Below, piece after piece: positions 53,885 to 63,817 of a stretch of DNA of 64,000 nucleotides; position 1 is the stretch's first letter; each line of letters begins with the position of its first letter. The translations under genes were made by a program, and so were the position numbers. Source of the DNA: Candidatus Thiodiazotropha sp. (GTDB lineage Bacteria; Pseudomonadota; Gammaproteobacteria; Chromatiales; Chromatiaceae); the NCBI GenBank assembly GCA_023838465.1, contig JAIVEQ010000011.1, positions 1 through 64,000 of the forward strand. The letters are read 5' to 3'. The notes beneath the pieces were generated by a model. That model was not told where the DNA came from and made no database searches. It was given only the letters and a program-made list of their open reading frames with translations.

Positions 53885-53907
53885 AAGCGCCCCGAAACGG
53901 GGCGTTT
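53885..53907 (+). terminator. Terminator between the sigma-E operon and lepA
   Basis: CGCCCCG and CGGGGCG form a perfect 7-bp stem around AAA, extended by A-T pairs at the base (AAG...TTT). The sequence after it is TTTCTCATTTTT. It separates the degP/glutaredoxin end from lepA. Confidence 0.75.
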
Positions 53908-53937
53908 CTCATTTTTCGGAGAGAATTTCAAGGTTTT

Positions 53938-55743
53938 ATGGCTGATTTGCGACATATCCGTAACTTCTCGATCATTGCACATATAGATCATGGAAAATCG
54001 ACTATTGCAGATCGATTCATCCAGAACTGTGGGGGACTGACCGACCGTGAGATGGGGGATCAGGTCTGTGATTCCATGGAATTGGAGCGTGAGCGAGGTA
54101 TCACAATCAAGGCGCAGAGCGTGACACTCGATTTTTGTGCCGAGGATGGAAAGACTTATCAGCTCAATTTTATTGATACCCCTGGTCATGTGGACTTTTC
54201 CTATGAGGTATCACGTTCCCTGGCTGCCTGCGAGGGTGCGCTGCTGGTTGTTGACGCCGCCCAGGGTGTAGAAGCACAGAGTGTCGCCAACTGCTATACC
54301 GCCATCGAACAGGGCCTGGAGGTTCTGCCGGTGTTGAATAAAATCGATCTGCCCTCTGCCGAACCGGAAAGAGTGATCAACGAAATAGAGGAGATCATCG
54401 GTATCGATGCCGGACATGCTATCCGTGTCAGTGCCAAGACAGGCTTGGGTATTGGTGAGTTACTGAATCAGCTGGTAGCGACCATACCACCCCCATCAGG
54501 TGACGCAGATGCAGCGCTACAGGCTTTAATCATCGATTCCTGGTTCGACCCCTATGTTGGTGTCATTTCACTCATCCGGGTTATGAACGGCACCATCAAA
54601 CCCAAGGACAAGATGCGTATCATGTCTTCGGGAAGGGTCTTCCAGGTTGAGAAAGTGGGTGTATTTACCCCTAAACAACAGGACAAGGCTCATTTAGGAG
54701 CAGGTGAAGTCGGATATGTCATCGCCGGTATCAAAGAGATAGACGGGGCGCCTGTAGGCGATACCATCACTTTGGAGAACCGCCAGGCTGAATCGCCGTT
54801 GCCGGGCTTCGAAGAGATGCACCCACGGGTCTTTTCCGGGCTCTTCCCCGTCAGTTCAGATGACTATGAAGATCTGCGGGATGCACTGCAGAAGTTGCGA
54901 CTCAACGATGCTGCTTTGCACTATGAACCGGAGACATCACAAGCTTTAGGCTTCGGTTTTCGCTGCGGCTTTCTTGGCATGCTGCATATGGAGATAGTGC
55001 AGGAGCGATTGGAGCGTGAATATGATCTCGATCTGATTACCACAGCTCCCTCAGTGGTGTATGAGGTATTGAAGAATGATGGAGAGCTGATTCGTATTGA
55101 AAACCCTGCAGCACTACCCGATCCAAGCAAGATTGAGGAGGTGCGTGAGCCTGTCATTGTAGCAACCATATTGGTTCCACAGGATTATCTCGGCAATGTC
55201 ATCACACTTTGTATCGAAAAACGCGGTGTCCAAAAAAATATGCAGTATCTGGCAGGGCAGGTTCAGTTGAGTTATGAACTGCCGATGAATGAGGTGGTAC
55301 TCGATTTCTTTGATCGCCTTAAGTCGGTGAGTCGGGGTTATGCATCATTTGAATATGAATTTACCCATTTTCAGGCGGCTCCACTGGTAAAGTTGGATAT
55401 TCTGATCAATGGCGACCGGGTGGATGCCCTATCATTGATTGTGCATAAGGATCAGTCACAAGGCCGAGGTCGCGATTTAACATCGAAGATGAAAGAGATT
55501 ATCCCCAGACAGATGTTTGAAGTTGCCATTCAGGCTGCAATTGGTAACAAAATCATTGCCCGGACCACGGTAAAGGCCTTGCGTAAAAATGTAACTGCCA
55601 AATGTTATGGTGGTGATATCACCCGCAAACGTAAACTGCTTGAAAAGCAGAAAGCTGGAAAAAAGCGTATGAAGCAGGTTGGTAAGGTAGAGATCCCACA
55701 GGATGCCTTTCTTGCTGTTCTGCAAGTGGGTAAGGATAATTAG
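53938..55743 (+). CDS. lepA: Elongation factor 4 (LepA)
   Basis: This 601-residue GTPase acts on the ribosome during translation or assembly. GTP-binding motifs include AHIDHGKST near the N terminus, DTPGHVDF and NKIDLP. The LepA-specific C-terminal domain is complete ([63 protein letters not shown]). I chose ATG 53938; the frame remains open 25 codons upstream, inside the terminator. It heads the lepA-lepB block. Confidence 0.98.
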   Translation: MADLRHIRNFSIIAHIDHGKSTIADRFIQNCGGLTDREMGDQVCDSMELERERGITIKAQSVTLDFCAEDGKTYQLNFIDTPGHVDFSYEVSRSLAACEGALLVVDAAQGVEAQSVANCYTAIEQGLEVLPVLNKIDLPSAEPERVINEIEEIIGIDAGHAIRVSAKTGLGIGELLNQLVATIPPPSGDADAALQALIIDSWFDPYVGVISLIRVMNGTIKPKDKMRIMSSGRVFQVEKVGVFTPKQQDKAHLGAGEVGYVIAGIKEIDGAPVGDTITLENRQAESPLPGFEEMHPRVFSGLFPVSSDDYEDLRDALQKLRLNDAALHYEPETSQALGFGFRCGFLGMLHMEIVQERLEREYDLDLITTAPSVVYEVLKNDGELIRIENPAALPDPSKIEEVREPVIVATILVPQDYLGNVITLCIEKRGVQKNMQYLAGQVQLSYELPMNEVVLDFFDRLKSVSRGYASFEYEFTHFQAAPLVKLDILINGDRVDALSLIVHKDQSQGRGRDLTSKMKEIIPRQMFEVAIQAAIGNKIIARTTVKALRKNVTAKCYGGDITRKRKLLEKQKAGKKRMKQVGKVEIPQDAFLAVLQVGKDN

Positions 55744-55770
55744 CACGCCTGGAGAGGAAATAGATAAAAA

Positions 55771-56616
55771 ATGAATTTTGATTTTCCCACATTTCTTGTT
55801 GTTGCCAGCGCCCTAACGGGTGCGATCTGGCTCTTGGATAGCATTTTTTTAGCACCGAAGCGACGTCAGTTAGTGACTGATGGGGGGGGAGACCCGGCAC
55901 AAACCCCGACCGTCCGCAAAGAACCACTGATTGTTGAATACTCACGCTCTTTCTTTCCGGTGATTTTCGCCGTATTGATCCTTCGCTCTTTTCTGGTCGA
56001 GCCATTCAGGATTCCCTCCGGTTCCATGATGCCGACACTGCTGGTTGGAGACTTTATCCTGGTTAATAAATTCAGCTATGGCATACGTCTGCCTGTACTG
56101 AATAAAAAGATTATCGATTTGGGTGATCCTCAGCGCGGTGATCCAGTTGTATTCCGCTATCCTAAGCAACCCTGGGTAGACTATATCAAGCGTGTTGTAG
56201 CCGTGCCGGGCGATACCCTCCACTATCGTGGCAAGACCCTATATGTTAATGGGGACACCATGCCTCAGACACCTGTTGGTCGATACGCAGGTGTTGGCAG
56301 TGGGGAACGGATGTCAGGCGCCATTACTGCAGTTGAAAACCTTGATGGAACAGAGCATTCGATTCTGATTAATCCTTTGGCACCAGACCTGCCAACTGGG
56401 TGCCGTGTATTGAGGCAGGGACCGATAACAATTCCGGATGGCCACTATTTTGTGATGGGTGATAATCGGGATAATAGTAATGACAGTCGCTGCTGGGGGC
56501 TGGTTCCTGACGAAAATCTTGTCGGCAAGGCCTTCGGCATTTGGATGAATTGGGATTCAGAGATTGATAGCTTTCCTCCTATTGCCTGGGAACGGATAGG
56601 AAAAGGTATTGATTGA
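55771..56616 (+). CDS. lepB: Signal peptidase I
   Basis: The 281-residue membrane peptidase removes signal peptides. It has two N-terminal membrane helices (about 5-27 and 60-77). The catalytic Ser85 lies in PSGSMMPTLLVGD and Lys140 in DYIKRVVAVPGD. The GDNRDNSNDSRCWG box D/E motif is intact. The length matches gammaproteobacterial LepB without the longer E. coli insert. It follows lepA by 27 bp. Confidence 0.97.
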   Translation: MNFDFPTFLVVASALTGAIWLLDSIFLAPKRRQLVTDGGGDPAQTPTVRKEPLIVEYSRSFFPVIFAVLILRSFLVEPFRIPSGSMMPTLLVGDFILVNKFSYGIRLPVLNKKIIDLGDPQRGDPVVFRYPKQPWVDYIKRVVAVPGDTLHYRGKTLYVNGDTMPQTPVGRYAGVGSGERMSGAITAVENLDGTEHSILINPLAPDLPTGCRVLRQGPITIPDGHYFVMGDNRDNSNDSRCWGLVPDENLVGKAFGIWMNWDSEIDSFPPIAWERIGKGID

Positions 56617-56699
56617 TGGGTATCTTTTAAACAATGGATAAATAATATTTCATTAATTCTAATATCATCTGCAGAGCAGTTCTGATATTTATAAATATA

Positions 56700-56713
56700 T
56701 CGAGGTTCCTCGA
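56700..56713 (+). promoter_or_regulatory. Palindrome over the ribosome site of the DUF4845 gene
   Basis: TCGAGGTTCCTCGA lies immediately before the ATG at 56714. The GAGG ribosome-binding bases are in the left arm and would pair with CCTC in the right arm. A hairpin with so short a loop is strained, so the effect may be small. Confidence 0.35.
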
Positions 56714-57088
56714 ATGCGTACACTACAGAAACAACGTGGACTGACCTTTATCAGCTGGCTTATTATTCTGATCGTTGCAGGTTTTTTGATTATGGTCGGA
56801 ATCAAGATAACACCTGTCTATCTTGATCATTTCTCTGTGATAACCGCTCTTGAAGCAGTTGAAAAAGAACCTTTCTCTGCGCGTAAGTCAATCAGAGAAT
56901 TACGTAGGATGATTACAAAACGATTGGATGTTAATAGTATTCGCCATGTCACAAATGAGCATATCAACATTAAACGAGCAGGCGGCATTACAACAATCAA
57001 CATAGCCTATGAAGAGCGCCGGCCTATCGTTTATAATATTTCACTGGTAATGGTCTTTGATGAAACTGTTGAGTTGACTGCCAATTGA
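56714..57088 (+). CDS. DUF4845 membrane protein
   Basis: The 124-residue protein belongs to the DUF4845 family, found between lepB and rnc in many gammaproteobacteria. The opening QKQRGLTFISWLIILIVAGFLIMVGIKITPVYLDHF forms one membrane helix (about 13-31). A short periplasmic domain follows. Its start resembles a type IV prepilin (RGLTFISW), but no downstream pilin features are visible. The function is unknown. Confidence 0.9.
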   Translation: MRTLQKQRGLTFISWLIILIVAGFLIMVGIKITPVYLDHFSVITALEAVEKEPFSARKSIRELRRMITKRLDVNSIRHVTNEHINIKRAGGITTINIAYEERRPIVYNISLVMVFDETVELTAN

Positions 57089-57762
57089 GAGCTGATGTCG
57101 ATAAGCTCTGTAGACATCTTGGATATCGCTTCATTGATCCGCAGCTGATTGAGCAGGCGCTGACCCATCGTAGTGTCGGTGGAAAAAACAATGAACGCTT
57201 GGAATATCTGGGTGATGCCATTCTAGGATTTGTCATTGCTGATGCGCTCTACCACCATTTTCTTGATGCTACAGAAGGGCAACTAAGCCGTTTGCGCTCA
57301 AGCCTGGTAAAACAGGATACACTTGCCGAAGTGGCACGTGAATTTAAACTGGGTGATTATCTCCATCTTGGGCATGGAGAGCTGCGTAGCGGTGGGCAGA
57401 GTCGAGATTCAATACTCGCTGATGGGGTTGAAGCGATTCTAGCAGCTATCTACCTCGATGGAGGGTATCAGGCCACCCGTGAAGTTATTCAGCGAATATT
57501 TACACCTCGTCTCAATAAGCTAAACCTGGAAGCACATCAGAAAGATCCAAAGACACAACTCCAAGAATATTTACAGGCGAGTAGGATCAGTCTACCCAGC
57601 TATGAGATCGCAAATGTCAGTGGCGACCCCCATGACCAGCTTTTCAGGGTGATCTGTTTTGTTACTGAGCTTGATAAAAAGACAATTGGACAGGGCAGCA
57701 GTAGAAGGAAAGCAGAGCAGGATGCTGCATCACAAATGCTGGCGATACTAAGGCATGATTAA
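57085..57762 (+). CDS. rnc: Ribonuclease III, TTG start
   Basis: The 225-residue enzyme cleaves double-stranded RNA in rRNA and mRNA processing. The signature ERLEYLGDAILGFV is present, along with the second acidic site (DGVEAILAAIYLDGG) and a C-terminal double-stranded-RNA-binding domain (DPKTQLQEYLQ ... GSSRRKAEQDAASQML). No ATG lies in frame near the conserved N terminus. The TTG at 57085 overlaps the preceding stop as TTGA, so rnc is probably translated by coupling. Confidence 0.95.
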   Translation: MRADVDKLCRHLGYRFIDPQLIEQALTHRSVGGKNNERLEYLGDAILGFVIADALYHHFLDATEGQLSRLRSSLVKQDTLAEVAREFKLGDYLHLGHGELRSGGQSRDSILADGVEAILAAIYLDGGYQATREVIQRIFTPRLNKLNLEAHQKDPKTQLQEYLQASRISLPSYEIANVSGDPHDQLFRVICFVTELDKKTIGQGSSRRKAEQDAASQMLAILRHD

Positions 57763-58651
57763 ATCAATAAATCATTGTGGTTATGCTGCGATAGTTGGGC
57801 GACCGAATGTCGGAAAATCGACCCTATTGAATCGTATTCTTGGTGTCAATTTGGCAATTACTTCGCATAAGGCACAAACCACACGACACTCAATTCTTGG
57901 TATAAATACACTTCACAATGGACAGGTGATCTATGTAGATACTCCCGGTATTCATGATAGACATGATAATGCGATGAATCACTATCTCAATCGCACTGCC
58001 AAAACTGCATTGGCTGATGTGAATCTATTGATCTTCGTGGTTGAAGCCCTGCAATGGACCAAGGAGGATGAAAAGGTACTGGGTTTGATTCAACAAAGTG
58101 GTATACCGGTTATAGCTGCAGTTAACAAAGTCGATCAAGTCAAGAAGAAAGAGAGGCTTCTGCCCTTCCTGTCGAAGCTGGCAGCGAACCATTCATTCAT
58201 TGAAATTATACCTGTTTCCGCTAAAAGTGGCAGAAATCTACAAACGCTTGAAGCGTTGGTCTTGAAAGCTTTACCTGAGGGTGAGAATTTCTACCCCAAT
58301 GATCAGATAACAGATCGCCCAGAAAAGTTTTTCGCTGCTGAGTTTATTCGTGAGCAGATTACGAGGCGTTATGCCAAAGAGTTACCTTATGCGGTATCAA
58401 TTGAGATAGAGCGCTTTGAAGAAAAATCGGGCCTTTATCGCATCAATGCCGTGATTTGGGTGGAGAAACCCGGACAAAAAGGGATCCTTATTGGTAAGGA
58501 GGGTCAGGCTCTTAAGGAAGTGGCTACACAGGCTAGAAAGGCAATGCAGCGTTTTTTTGATTGCAAAGTGCATTTGGAGCTTTGGGTGAAAGTGAAAAAG
58601 AGTTGGTCTAGTGATGAAGCTGCCCTGGTACGCTTGGGATATGGTGAATAA
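57755..58651 (+). CDS. era: GTPase Era
   Basis: The 298-residue GTPase binds 16S rRNA during 30S assembly. GRPNVGKST (15-23) is the P-loop, followed by DTPGIH and NKVDQV. The C-terminal KH domain with the GKEGQALKEVATQARKAMQRFFDCKVHLELWVKVK stretch is complete. Its ATG overlaps the rnc end by 8 bp, the typical rnc-era arrangement. Confidence 0.97.
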   Translation: MIKSINHCGYAAIVGRPNVGKSTLLNRILGVNLAITSHKAQTTRHSILGINTLHNGQVIYVDTPGIHDRHDNAMNHYLNRTAKTALADVNLLIFVVEALQWTKEDEKVLGLIQQSGIPVIAAVNKVDQVKKKERLLPFLSKLAANHSFIEIIPVSAKSGRNLQTLEALVLKALPEGENFYPNDQITDRPEKFFAAEFIREQITRRYAKELPYAVSIEIERFEEKSGLYRINAVIWVEKPGQKGILIGKEGQALKEVATQARKAMQRFFDCKVHLELWVKVKKSWSSDEAALVRLGYGE

Positions 58652-58722
58652 CTTTACTAACTTGGCTATCTATTCGGTTGCCGGGCAAAAAATGATAGGT
58701 TGTATGTAGGAGGGCTGGACTT

Positions 58723-59427
58723 GTGTCGAGGAATGAACTGATTCCTGCGTTTCTCATACATCGACGTGACTACCGCAACACGAGTCTTCTATTGGAACTG
58801 TTTATCGCCAGTGAGGGGCGATTACCTGCCATAGCTCGAGGTGCTAAATCAGGTCGTTCATCACGTGCCTTACTGCTACAACCTTTTACCCCCTTGCTTA
58901 TTTCTCTCAGTGGTAGGGGGGAGGTAAAGAGCCTTGCTCATGTTGAAGTCGATGGACGTCCGCTTCGTTTAACAGGCGATAGGATTTATTGTGGCATCTA
59001 TCTGAATGAGTTGTTGATGAGGTTATTGGAACGGGGAGATCCTTATCCCTACCTCTATATACACTATCATCAAACACTTGCTCGACTCACCTCTACAGAA
59101 TTGGCTAGTCAATGTTTAAGGGATTTTGAAATTCAGCTGATGAAAGAGTTGGGCTATGAATTATTGCTTGATCATACTGCCGATGATGATGAGCCGATAG
59201 ATCCTGATTGTTATTATGATTATCACATCGAGCATGGACCAGTGAGAACAGTATCAGGTCGATCCGAGACCCAGATACGTGGACGAACATTGATATGTCT
59301 GCATAATAGAGAGAAGTTGGATGAACAAGGTGCATTCGAGGCAAAACGCCTGATGCGTCGTGTCATTAACTTCTATTTAGGCGACAAACCCCTCAAGAGC
59401 AGGGAGTTATTTCAATCCCTGAGATAG
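58723..59427 (+). CDS. recO: DNA repair protein RecO
   Basis: This 234-residue protein mediates RecA loading in the RecFOR pathway. An N-terminal OB fold ([34 protein letters not shown]) and a helical C-terminal domain are visible ([37 protein letters not shown]). The GTG start has AGGAGG nine bases upstream. It follows era by 71 bp, as in related genomes. The usual zinc cysteines of some RecO proteins are absent, as in E. coli. Confidence 0.95.
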   Translation: MSRNELIPAFLIHRRDYRNTSLLLELFIASEGRLPAIARGAKSGRSSRALLLQPFTPLLISLSGRGEVKSLAHVEVDGRPLRLTGDRIYCGIYLNELLMRLLERGDPYPYLYIHYHQTLARLTSTELASQCLRDFEIQLMKELGYELLLDHTADDDEPIDPDCYYDYHIEHGPVRTVSGRSETQIRGRTLICLHNREKLDEQGAFEAKRLMRRVINFYLGDKPLKSRELFQSLR

Positions 59428-59435
59428 GAATAGAG

Positions 59436-60164
59436 ATGGTTGAAAATGAGATCCTACTAGGTGTCAACATCGATCACGTGGCGACGCTGCGTCAAGCACG
59501 TGGGACCCGTTATCCAGAACCTGTACAAGCTGCGATAGTGGCTGAACAGGCGGGTGCTGATGTCATTACTCTCCATTTAAGAGAGGATAGAAGACATATT
59601 CAGGACAGAGACGTAGAAATGCTGAGTGATCTATTGCAGACTCGCATGAATCTCGAGATGGCTGCGACATCTGAAATGGCATCGATCGCTACACGCTTCA
59701 GACCCCATGATTGCTGCCTGGTGCCAGAAAAGCGTGAAGAACTGACGACTGAAGGCGGTCTTGATGTGGCAGGAAACCTGGATTACATGAAGGATTATTG
59801 CAGTGAACTGAATGATGCTGGAATAAGAGTTTCACTTTTTATCGATGCAGATACCCAGCAATTGGATGCGGCTAAGGAGTCTGGGGCAGCTGTGGTTGAA
59901 ATACATACTGGACACTATGCCGATGCTGTAAATGACCGGGCTCGGCATGTAGAACTGGAACGGATTATAAACGCGGTTGACTATGGAAAGCGTATCGGCC
60001 TTCAGGTCAATGCAGGACATGGCCTTGATTACCATAATGTGCAAGCCATTGTTGCAATTGAGGGGATCACCGAACTGAATATTGGTCATTCAATCATCTG
60101 TCGCGCACTTTTTACCGGCCTGGACAGAGCGGTAAAAGAGATGAAAAGATTATGCCGTAAATAG
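59436..60164 (+). CDS. pdxJ: Pyridoxine 5'-phosphate synthase
   Basis: The 242-residue TIM-barrel enzyme condenses aminoacetone phosphate and deoxyxylulose phosphate to pyridoxine phosphate. Family motifs are clear: [45 protein letters not shown] and [11 protein letters not shown]. It lies 8 bp after recO. In E. coli acpS follows, but here the next gene is convergent and acpS is not in view. Confidence 0.97.
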   Translation: MVENEILLGVNIDHVATLRQARGTRYPEPVQAAIVAEQAGADVITLHLREDRRHIQDRDVEMLSDLLQTRMNLEMAATSEMASIATRFRPHDCCLVPEKREELTTEGGLDVAGNLDYMKDYCSELNDAGIRVSLFIDADTQQLDAAKESGAAVVEIHTGHYADAVNDRARHVELERIINAVDYGKRIGLQVNAGHGLDYHNVQAIVAIEGITELNIGHSIICRALFTGLDRAVKEMKRLCRK

Positions 60165-60388
60165 ACGCGAATCATCGCAAATGTTTCGTGTTAACTATCA
60201 CAGGTTTAAGATTTCTCTGCCCGGTCGAAATGATAGTGAACAGCAACTGATTGATCAGAATCAAGATGCCACATGATAGGACATTCCTATTCGCATTTGT
60301 GTTAATTTGTGGATAAACCCCATGACCTGGTGAAATGATTTGTTGTGATTCTTATGACCTGCCCACCCTATAAGGTGAAGGTGAAAAA

Positions 60389-61372
60389 TCAGTTGCTGAG
60401 TTGTGAACGTGCGATGATTGCCATGGTTACCAATACCAGGGTGACAATCCAGACGCCAATATAGATGCTCATTGCACGCTTTGCTTTAGCCTTTTCGGCC
60501 CAGGTGCGGGGTTGGATACCTTTTACCAGAAAAACAAGTTTGGCGGCAAGATTGACACAAACAATGTTCGCCGCAAGCAATAAGCATGCATCCATTGCCA
60601 AATCCGGTCTTGAATGGCCAAGTGTCAGACCTACAGCTGCTGCCGGTGGTAAGAGGGCAACTGCTACCATTACACCGACCAATACACTCGGCAGCCCAGT
60701 AGTTAATGAGAGTGCTGCAGCTGCGCCGGATGCAAGAGCGAGGGCAAGTGAGTCCATGCCCACTTCAGTACGTGCCAGTAACTCAGGACTGGTTAATCCA
60801 AACGGCCACAGCAGACCAATTAGATAGGAGAGAGCGATGGCGATTATGATTCCAGTGAGGAGTGACTTGAGCGATTTTTGCATCAAATGAACATCACCTA
60901 GTGCCGTACCGAGCCCAAATGCGAGATTGGGTCCTAACAGTGGGGCTATGACCATCGCACCGATGACAACAGCAACATTGTTTTTCACCAGACCGATGGC
61001 TGCCACCACGGTGGAGAGTATGACCAGAAAAATAAAATTACTGTCAAGTCGGGTGTTTTTTTCAACTGATGCGTACATTGCTTCCCTGGTCGAGCTGGCG
61101 ACATCCTGTTCCTTCTCCTGCTCAGTTTTAGCGCGTGGTAGGGTGGCATCGACTGGAAAAACGATGATCCGTGCTGTCGATTGTGCGCCAAGAATATTCT
61201 GTAAAGCATCAAGGGTAGGTTGTACAAACTCATCAGTGACCAGCATACGTATTGGTTGACGGCCATCCTCTCCTTTCTGACCAAGTCTGAAATCCCGTGC
61301 TTTGTACTTTTCAGCAATAATCGAAATTGTTGCCTGGCTACCTGTATTTGCAATTACCTCAATCAGTTTCAT
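60389..61372 (-). CDS. DUF389 membrane protein
   Basis: The 327-residue protein has a soluble N-terminal domain (about 1-105) and about seven membrane helices. The DUF389 pattern is plain (NVAVVIGAMVIAPLLGPNLAFGLGTALGD, then LPSVLVGVMVAVALLPPAAAVGL). The family is widespread and of unknown function; transport has been suggested. It is monocistronic and converges on pdxJ across 224 bp without a clear terminator. That gap contains GCGAAT and TTTGTG-rich sequence. Confidence 0.9.
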   Translation of the reverse strand: MKLIEVIANTGSQATISIIAEKYKARDFRLGQKGEDGRQPIRMLVTDEFVQPTLDALQNILGAQSTARIIVFPVDATLPRAKTEQEKEQDVASSTREAMYASVEKNTRLDSNFIFLVILSTVVAAIGLVKNNVAVVIGAMVIAPLLGPNLAFGLGTALGDVHLMQKSLKSLLTGIIIAIALSYLIGLLWPFGLTSPELLARTEVGMDSLALALASGAAAALSLTTGLPSVLVGVMVAVALLPPAAAVGLTLGHSRPDLAMDACLLLAANIVCVNLAAKLVFLVKGIQPRTWAEKAKAKRAMSIYIGVWIVTLVLVTMAIIARSQLSN

Positions 61373-61426
61373 ATTTTAGCTATGCTCTCAGTTTAAGATA
61401 TGGGGAGAACGATGGATCTTGACCAG

Positions 61427-62263
61427 TCATTTTTCCACGCCACATCTGTGCTGGTTACTCTTCGGAAGCCAGATAAGCCGTTTACAAATAGGTAGTAGAT
61501 TCAAGCCTGATGACTGATATAACCTCTCTGCACGGGTCGTTAGGGTTGAAATTTCTGGAGCTGCTGATAGTGAGCAAAACAAGACAACGTTTTGTAGTGA
61601 TGGGACATCAAATATAGCAATCCATGGGAAGATACTGCGTATCTTCAGAAGTAGATCGACTATTTCGGACTCTGATGCAGGTAGACAGTTAATTGCAAGC
61701 ACCCCACCCTGGTTGAGAATAGAAGCGATATCCTGATAAAAGGATGTTGTTAGTAGTGGATTTTCTGTGTTCCGTTTTATGTAGATGTCACACACTACAA
61801 TGTCGTACGATTTCTGATTCGTGTCGAGAAAGTGCTCAGCAGAACTCAGAACTACAGGGTAAGAATTAGGGAGATTGAAATAGTCTCTGCTAAAGCTGAC
61901 CATATTTGGGTCGATTTCTACCGAAACTAATTTGATTTTTGGCAGTTGAGACAACACAAAGCGTTCAATTGATCCCGCCCCTAAACCAAGGTTGAGCAAA
62001 CTGCTGGGTTGCTGAGTATAGAGTAGTGAACAGAGCAGACCCTGAATGTAATCAAGCATTGGGTAGGCAGGTTCTTGCAACAGCATGACTGACTGAATCG
62101 ATCCGTCAGAGAAGCGAATCCAGCGCAGACTTCCCTGTTCGCGTATTTCAAATGGCTGAGGTTGCTTGTTATAGCGCTTTACAGTTTTCCCCTGAGTATT
62201 CTGCAGCTGATCGAAATCAATGGGTGCGTGCTCTAATTTTTTTAGCATTCCTTTTCTTTGCAT
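61427..62263 (-). CDS. Spermidine synthase-like protein
   Basis: The 278-residue protein has the methyltransferase-like fold of polyamine synthases. The nucleotide-site motif NLGLGAGSIERFVL lies near residue 90, followed by VSVEIDPNMVSFSRDYF and YDIVVCDIY. The aspartate pair of true spermidine synthases is only partly conserved, and the C-terminal part is divergent, so the real substrate is uncertain. No speD-like gene is adjacent. The upstream start context is weak; an ATG five codons later is also possible. Confidence 0.75.
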   Translation of the reverse strand: MQRKGMLKKLEHAPIDFDQLQNTQGKTVKRYNKQPQPFEIREQGSLRWIRFSDGSIQSVMLLQEPAYPMLDYIQGLLCSLLYTQQPSSLLNLGLGAGSIERFVLSQLPKIKLVSVEIDPNMVSFSRDYFNLPNSYPVVLSSAEHFLDTNQKSYDIVVCDIYIKRNTENPLLTTSFYQDIASILNQGGVLAINCLPASESEIVDLLLKIRSIFPWIAIFDVPSLQNVVLFCSLSAAPEISTLTTRAERLYQSSGLNLLPICKRLIWLPKSNQHRCGVEK

Positions 62264-62327
62264 GCTTTTTAAGATTAAGGGCAGTTTCCGGGTGGATAGT
62301 ATTTAACGAGGATTTACTGAAAAAGTT

Positions 62328-62756
62328 TTAACCATTGATGTAACTGACCAATTGTTCAATAACGAACTGCTGCTCCTCAATAATGGCCTTCACCAGATCA
62401 CCGATAGAGATAATCCCTACGAGCTTCTCGTCCTGCATGACCGGAAGGTGACGAACACGCTTATCGGTCATGATCGCCATACACTCTTCAACACTTTGTT
62501 GGGGTTTGACCACTATGACATGGCGAGTCATGATCTCTTCTACCCTGGTCTCTTTCGAGGTACGCCCCTTCAGTATGATATTGCGGGCATAGTCACGCTC
62601 GGAGAAGAGGCCTGCCACATCGCCATTCTCCAGTACCACGAGTGAGCCAATCCCCTTTTCGGCCATGAGCTTCAATGCCTCGAAAACCGATGCATTGAGA
62701 TCGATAGTCACGACATCGAAGCCCTTGCTTTGTAAGAGTTGATTGACAGTATGCAT
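62328..62756 (-). CDS. CBS-domain pair protein
   Basis: The 142-residue protein consists of two CBS domains (about 5-60 and 70-130), with EKGIGSLVVLENGDVAGLFSERDYARN in the first and MTDKRVRHLPVMQDEKLVGIISIGDLVKAII in the second. Such pairs bind adenine nucleotides and usually regulate another protein; the target is unknown. It is divergent from cysM, with a 166-bp gap. Confidence 0.9.
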   Translation of the reverse strand: MHTVNQLLQSKGFDVVTIDLNASVFEALKLMAEKGIGSLVVLENGDVAGLFSERDYARNIILKGRTSKETRVEEIMTRHVIVVKPQQSVEECMAIMTDKRVRHLPVMQDEKLVGIISIGDLVKAIIEEQQFVIEQLVSYING

Positions 62757-62872
62757 GCTGACGTCTCCTGATGGTTTTTTCTAGTTAATCCCTGACATTT
62801 TCAGAGTTTCCCTAATAATAGATCATCAATCCCACCATTTCGGCATATCTAACGTCAATTTTATCGATAGAA

Positions 62873-62901
62873 TTGTAAAAGAATGCTGATCTCTGTCGAA
62901 T
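62873..62901 (+). promoter_or_regulatory. Candidate sigma-70 promoter of cysM
   Basis: TTGTAA (62873-62878) and TCGAAT (62896-62901) are 17 bp apart and lie 21 bp before the cysM start. Each matches the consensus at four of six positions. Confidence 0.3.
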
Positions 62902-62922
62902 AAACAGGGTAAAATTGCCCCT

Positions 62923-63816
62923 ATGTACTACAAAACAATAGAAGAATTCATCGGTAATACACCACTGGTCAGGTTACAGCGATTGTCAGGGAATAGCAGC
63001 AATACCGTACTGGTGAAGCTGGAAGGGAATAATCCTGCTGGTTCGGTTAAGGATAGACCAGCTCTGAGTATGATCAGCCATGCTGAGGCGCGTGGAACCA
63101 TCAAACCTGGTGATACGCTGATTGAGGCGACCAGTGGGAATACCGGGATTGCGCTGGCTATGGCAGCGGCAATCAAGGGGTATCGTTTAATCCTGGTAAT
63201 GCCTGAGCATATGAGTCTGGAGCGCCGAGCTGTGATGAAAGCCTATGGCGCTGAATTGGTGTTGACTCCGAAAGAGGGCAGTATGGAGGCAGCCATTGAC
63301 AAGGCTCAGGCGTTGGAGGCAACGGGCCCGGGGGTGATCCTGGATCAGTTTTCAAATCAGGACAATCCGCAAGCCCATATCGATGGGACCGGACCGGAGA
63401 TATGGCAGGACACCAAAGGTGAAGTAACCCATTTTGTCAGTGCGATGGGTACCACCGGCACCATTATGGGTACCTCGATTTATCTCAAAGCTAAGAATCC
63501 AGCCATTGAGATTGTCGGTGTGCAGCCCATGGAGGGTGCCAATATTCCGGGTATTCGCCGCTGGCCGCAGGCCTATCTGCCAAAGATTTACGATGCCTCT
63601 CGAATCGACCGTATTCTAGACATTTCACAGCAAGAGGCTGAGGAAACTACGCGGCAATTGGCCGCTAGAGAAGGGATCTTTGCTGGAATCTCTTCAGGCG
63701 GAGCGGTTGCTGCTGCCTTAAAACTATCAAATACAGTGGAGAATGGTGTAATCGTTGCCATAGTCTGCGATCGAGGTGATCGCTACCTCTCTACTGACGT
63801 CTTTCCAAGTAGCTGA
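62923..63816 (+). CDS. cysM: Cysteine synthase B
   Basis: The 297-residue PLP enzyme makes cysteine or S-sulfocysteine from O-acetylserine. The PLP-binding Lys43 lies in NPAGSVKDRPAL, and TSGNTGIALA binds the phosphate. The phosphate loop GTTGTIMG and the substrate segment RRWPQAYLPKIYDA are those of CysM rather than CysK. Its length matches the family (303 in E. coli). The following rlmD gene starts one base after its stop. Confidence 0.95.
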   Translation: MYYKTIEEFIGNTPLVRLQRLSGNSSNTVLVKLEGNNPAGSVKDRPALSMISHAEARGTIKPGDTLIEATSGNTGIALAMAAAIKGYRLILVMPEHMSLERRAVMKAYGAELVLTPKEGSMEAAIDKAQALEATGPGVILDQFSNQDNPQAHIDGTGPEIWQDTKGEVTHFVSAMGTTGTIMGTSIYLKAKNPAIEIVGVQPMEGANIPGIRRWPQAYLPKIYDASRIDRILDISQQEAEETTRQLAAREGIFAGISSGGAVAAALKLSNTVENGVIVAIVCDRGDRYLSTDVFPSS

Positions 63817-63817
63817 C

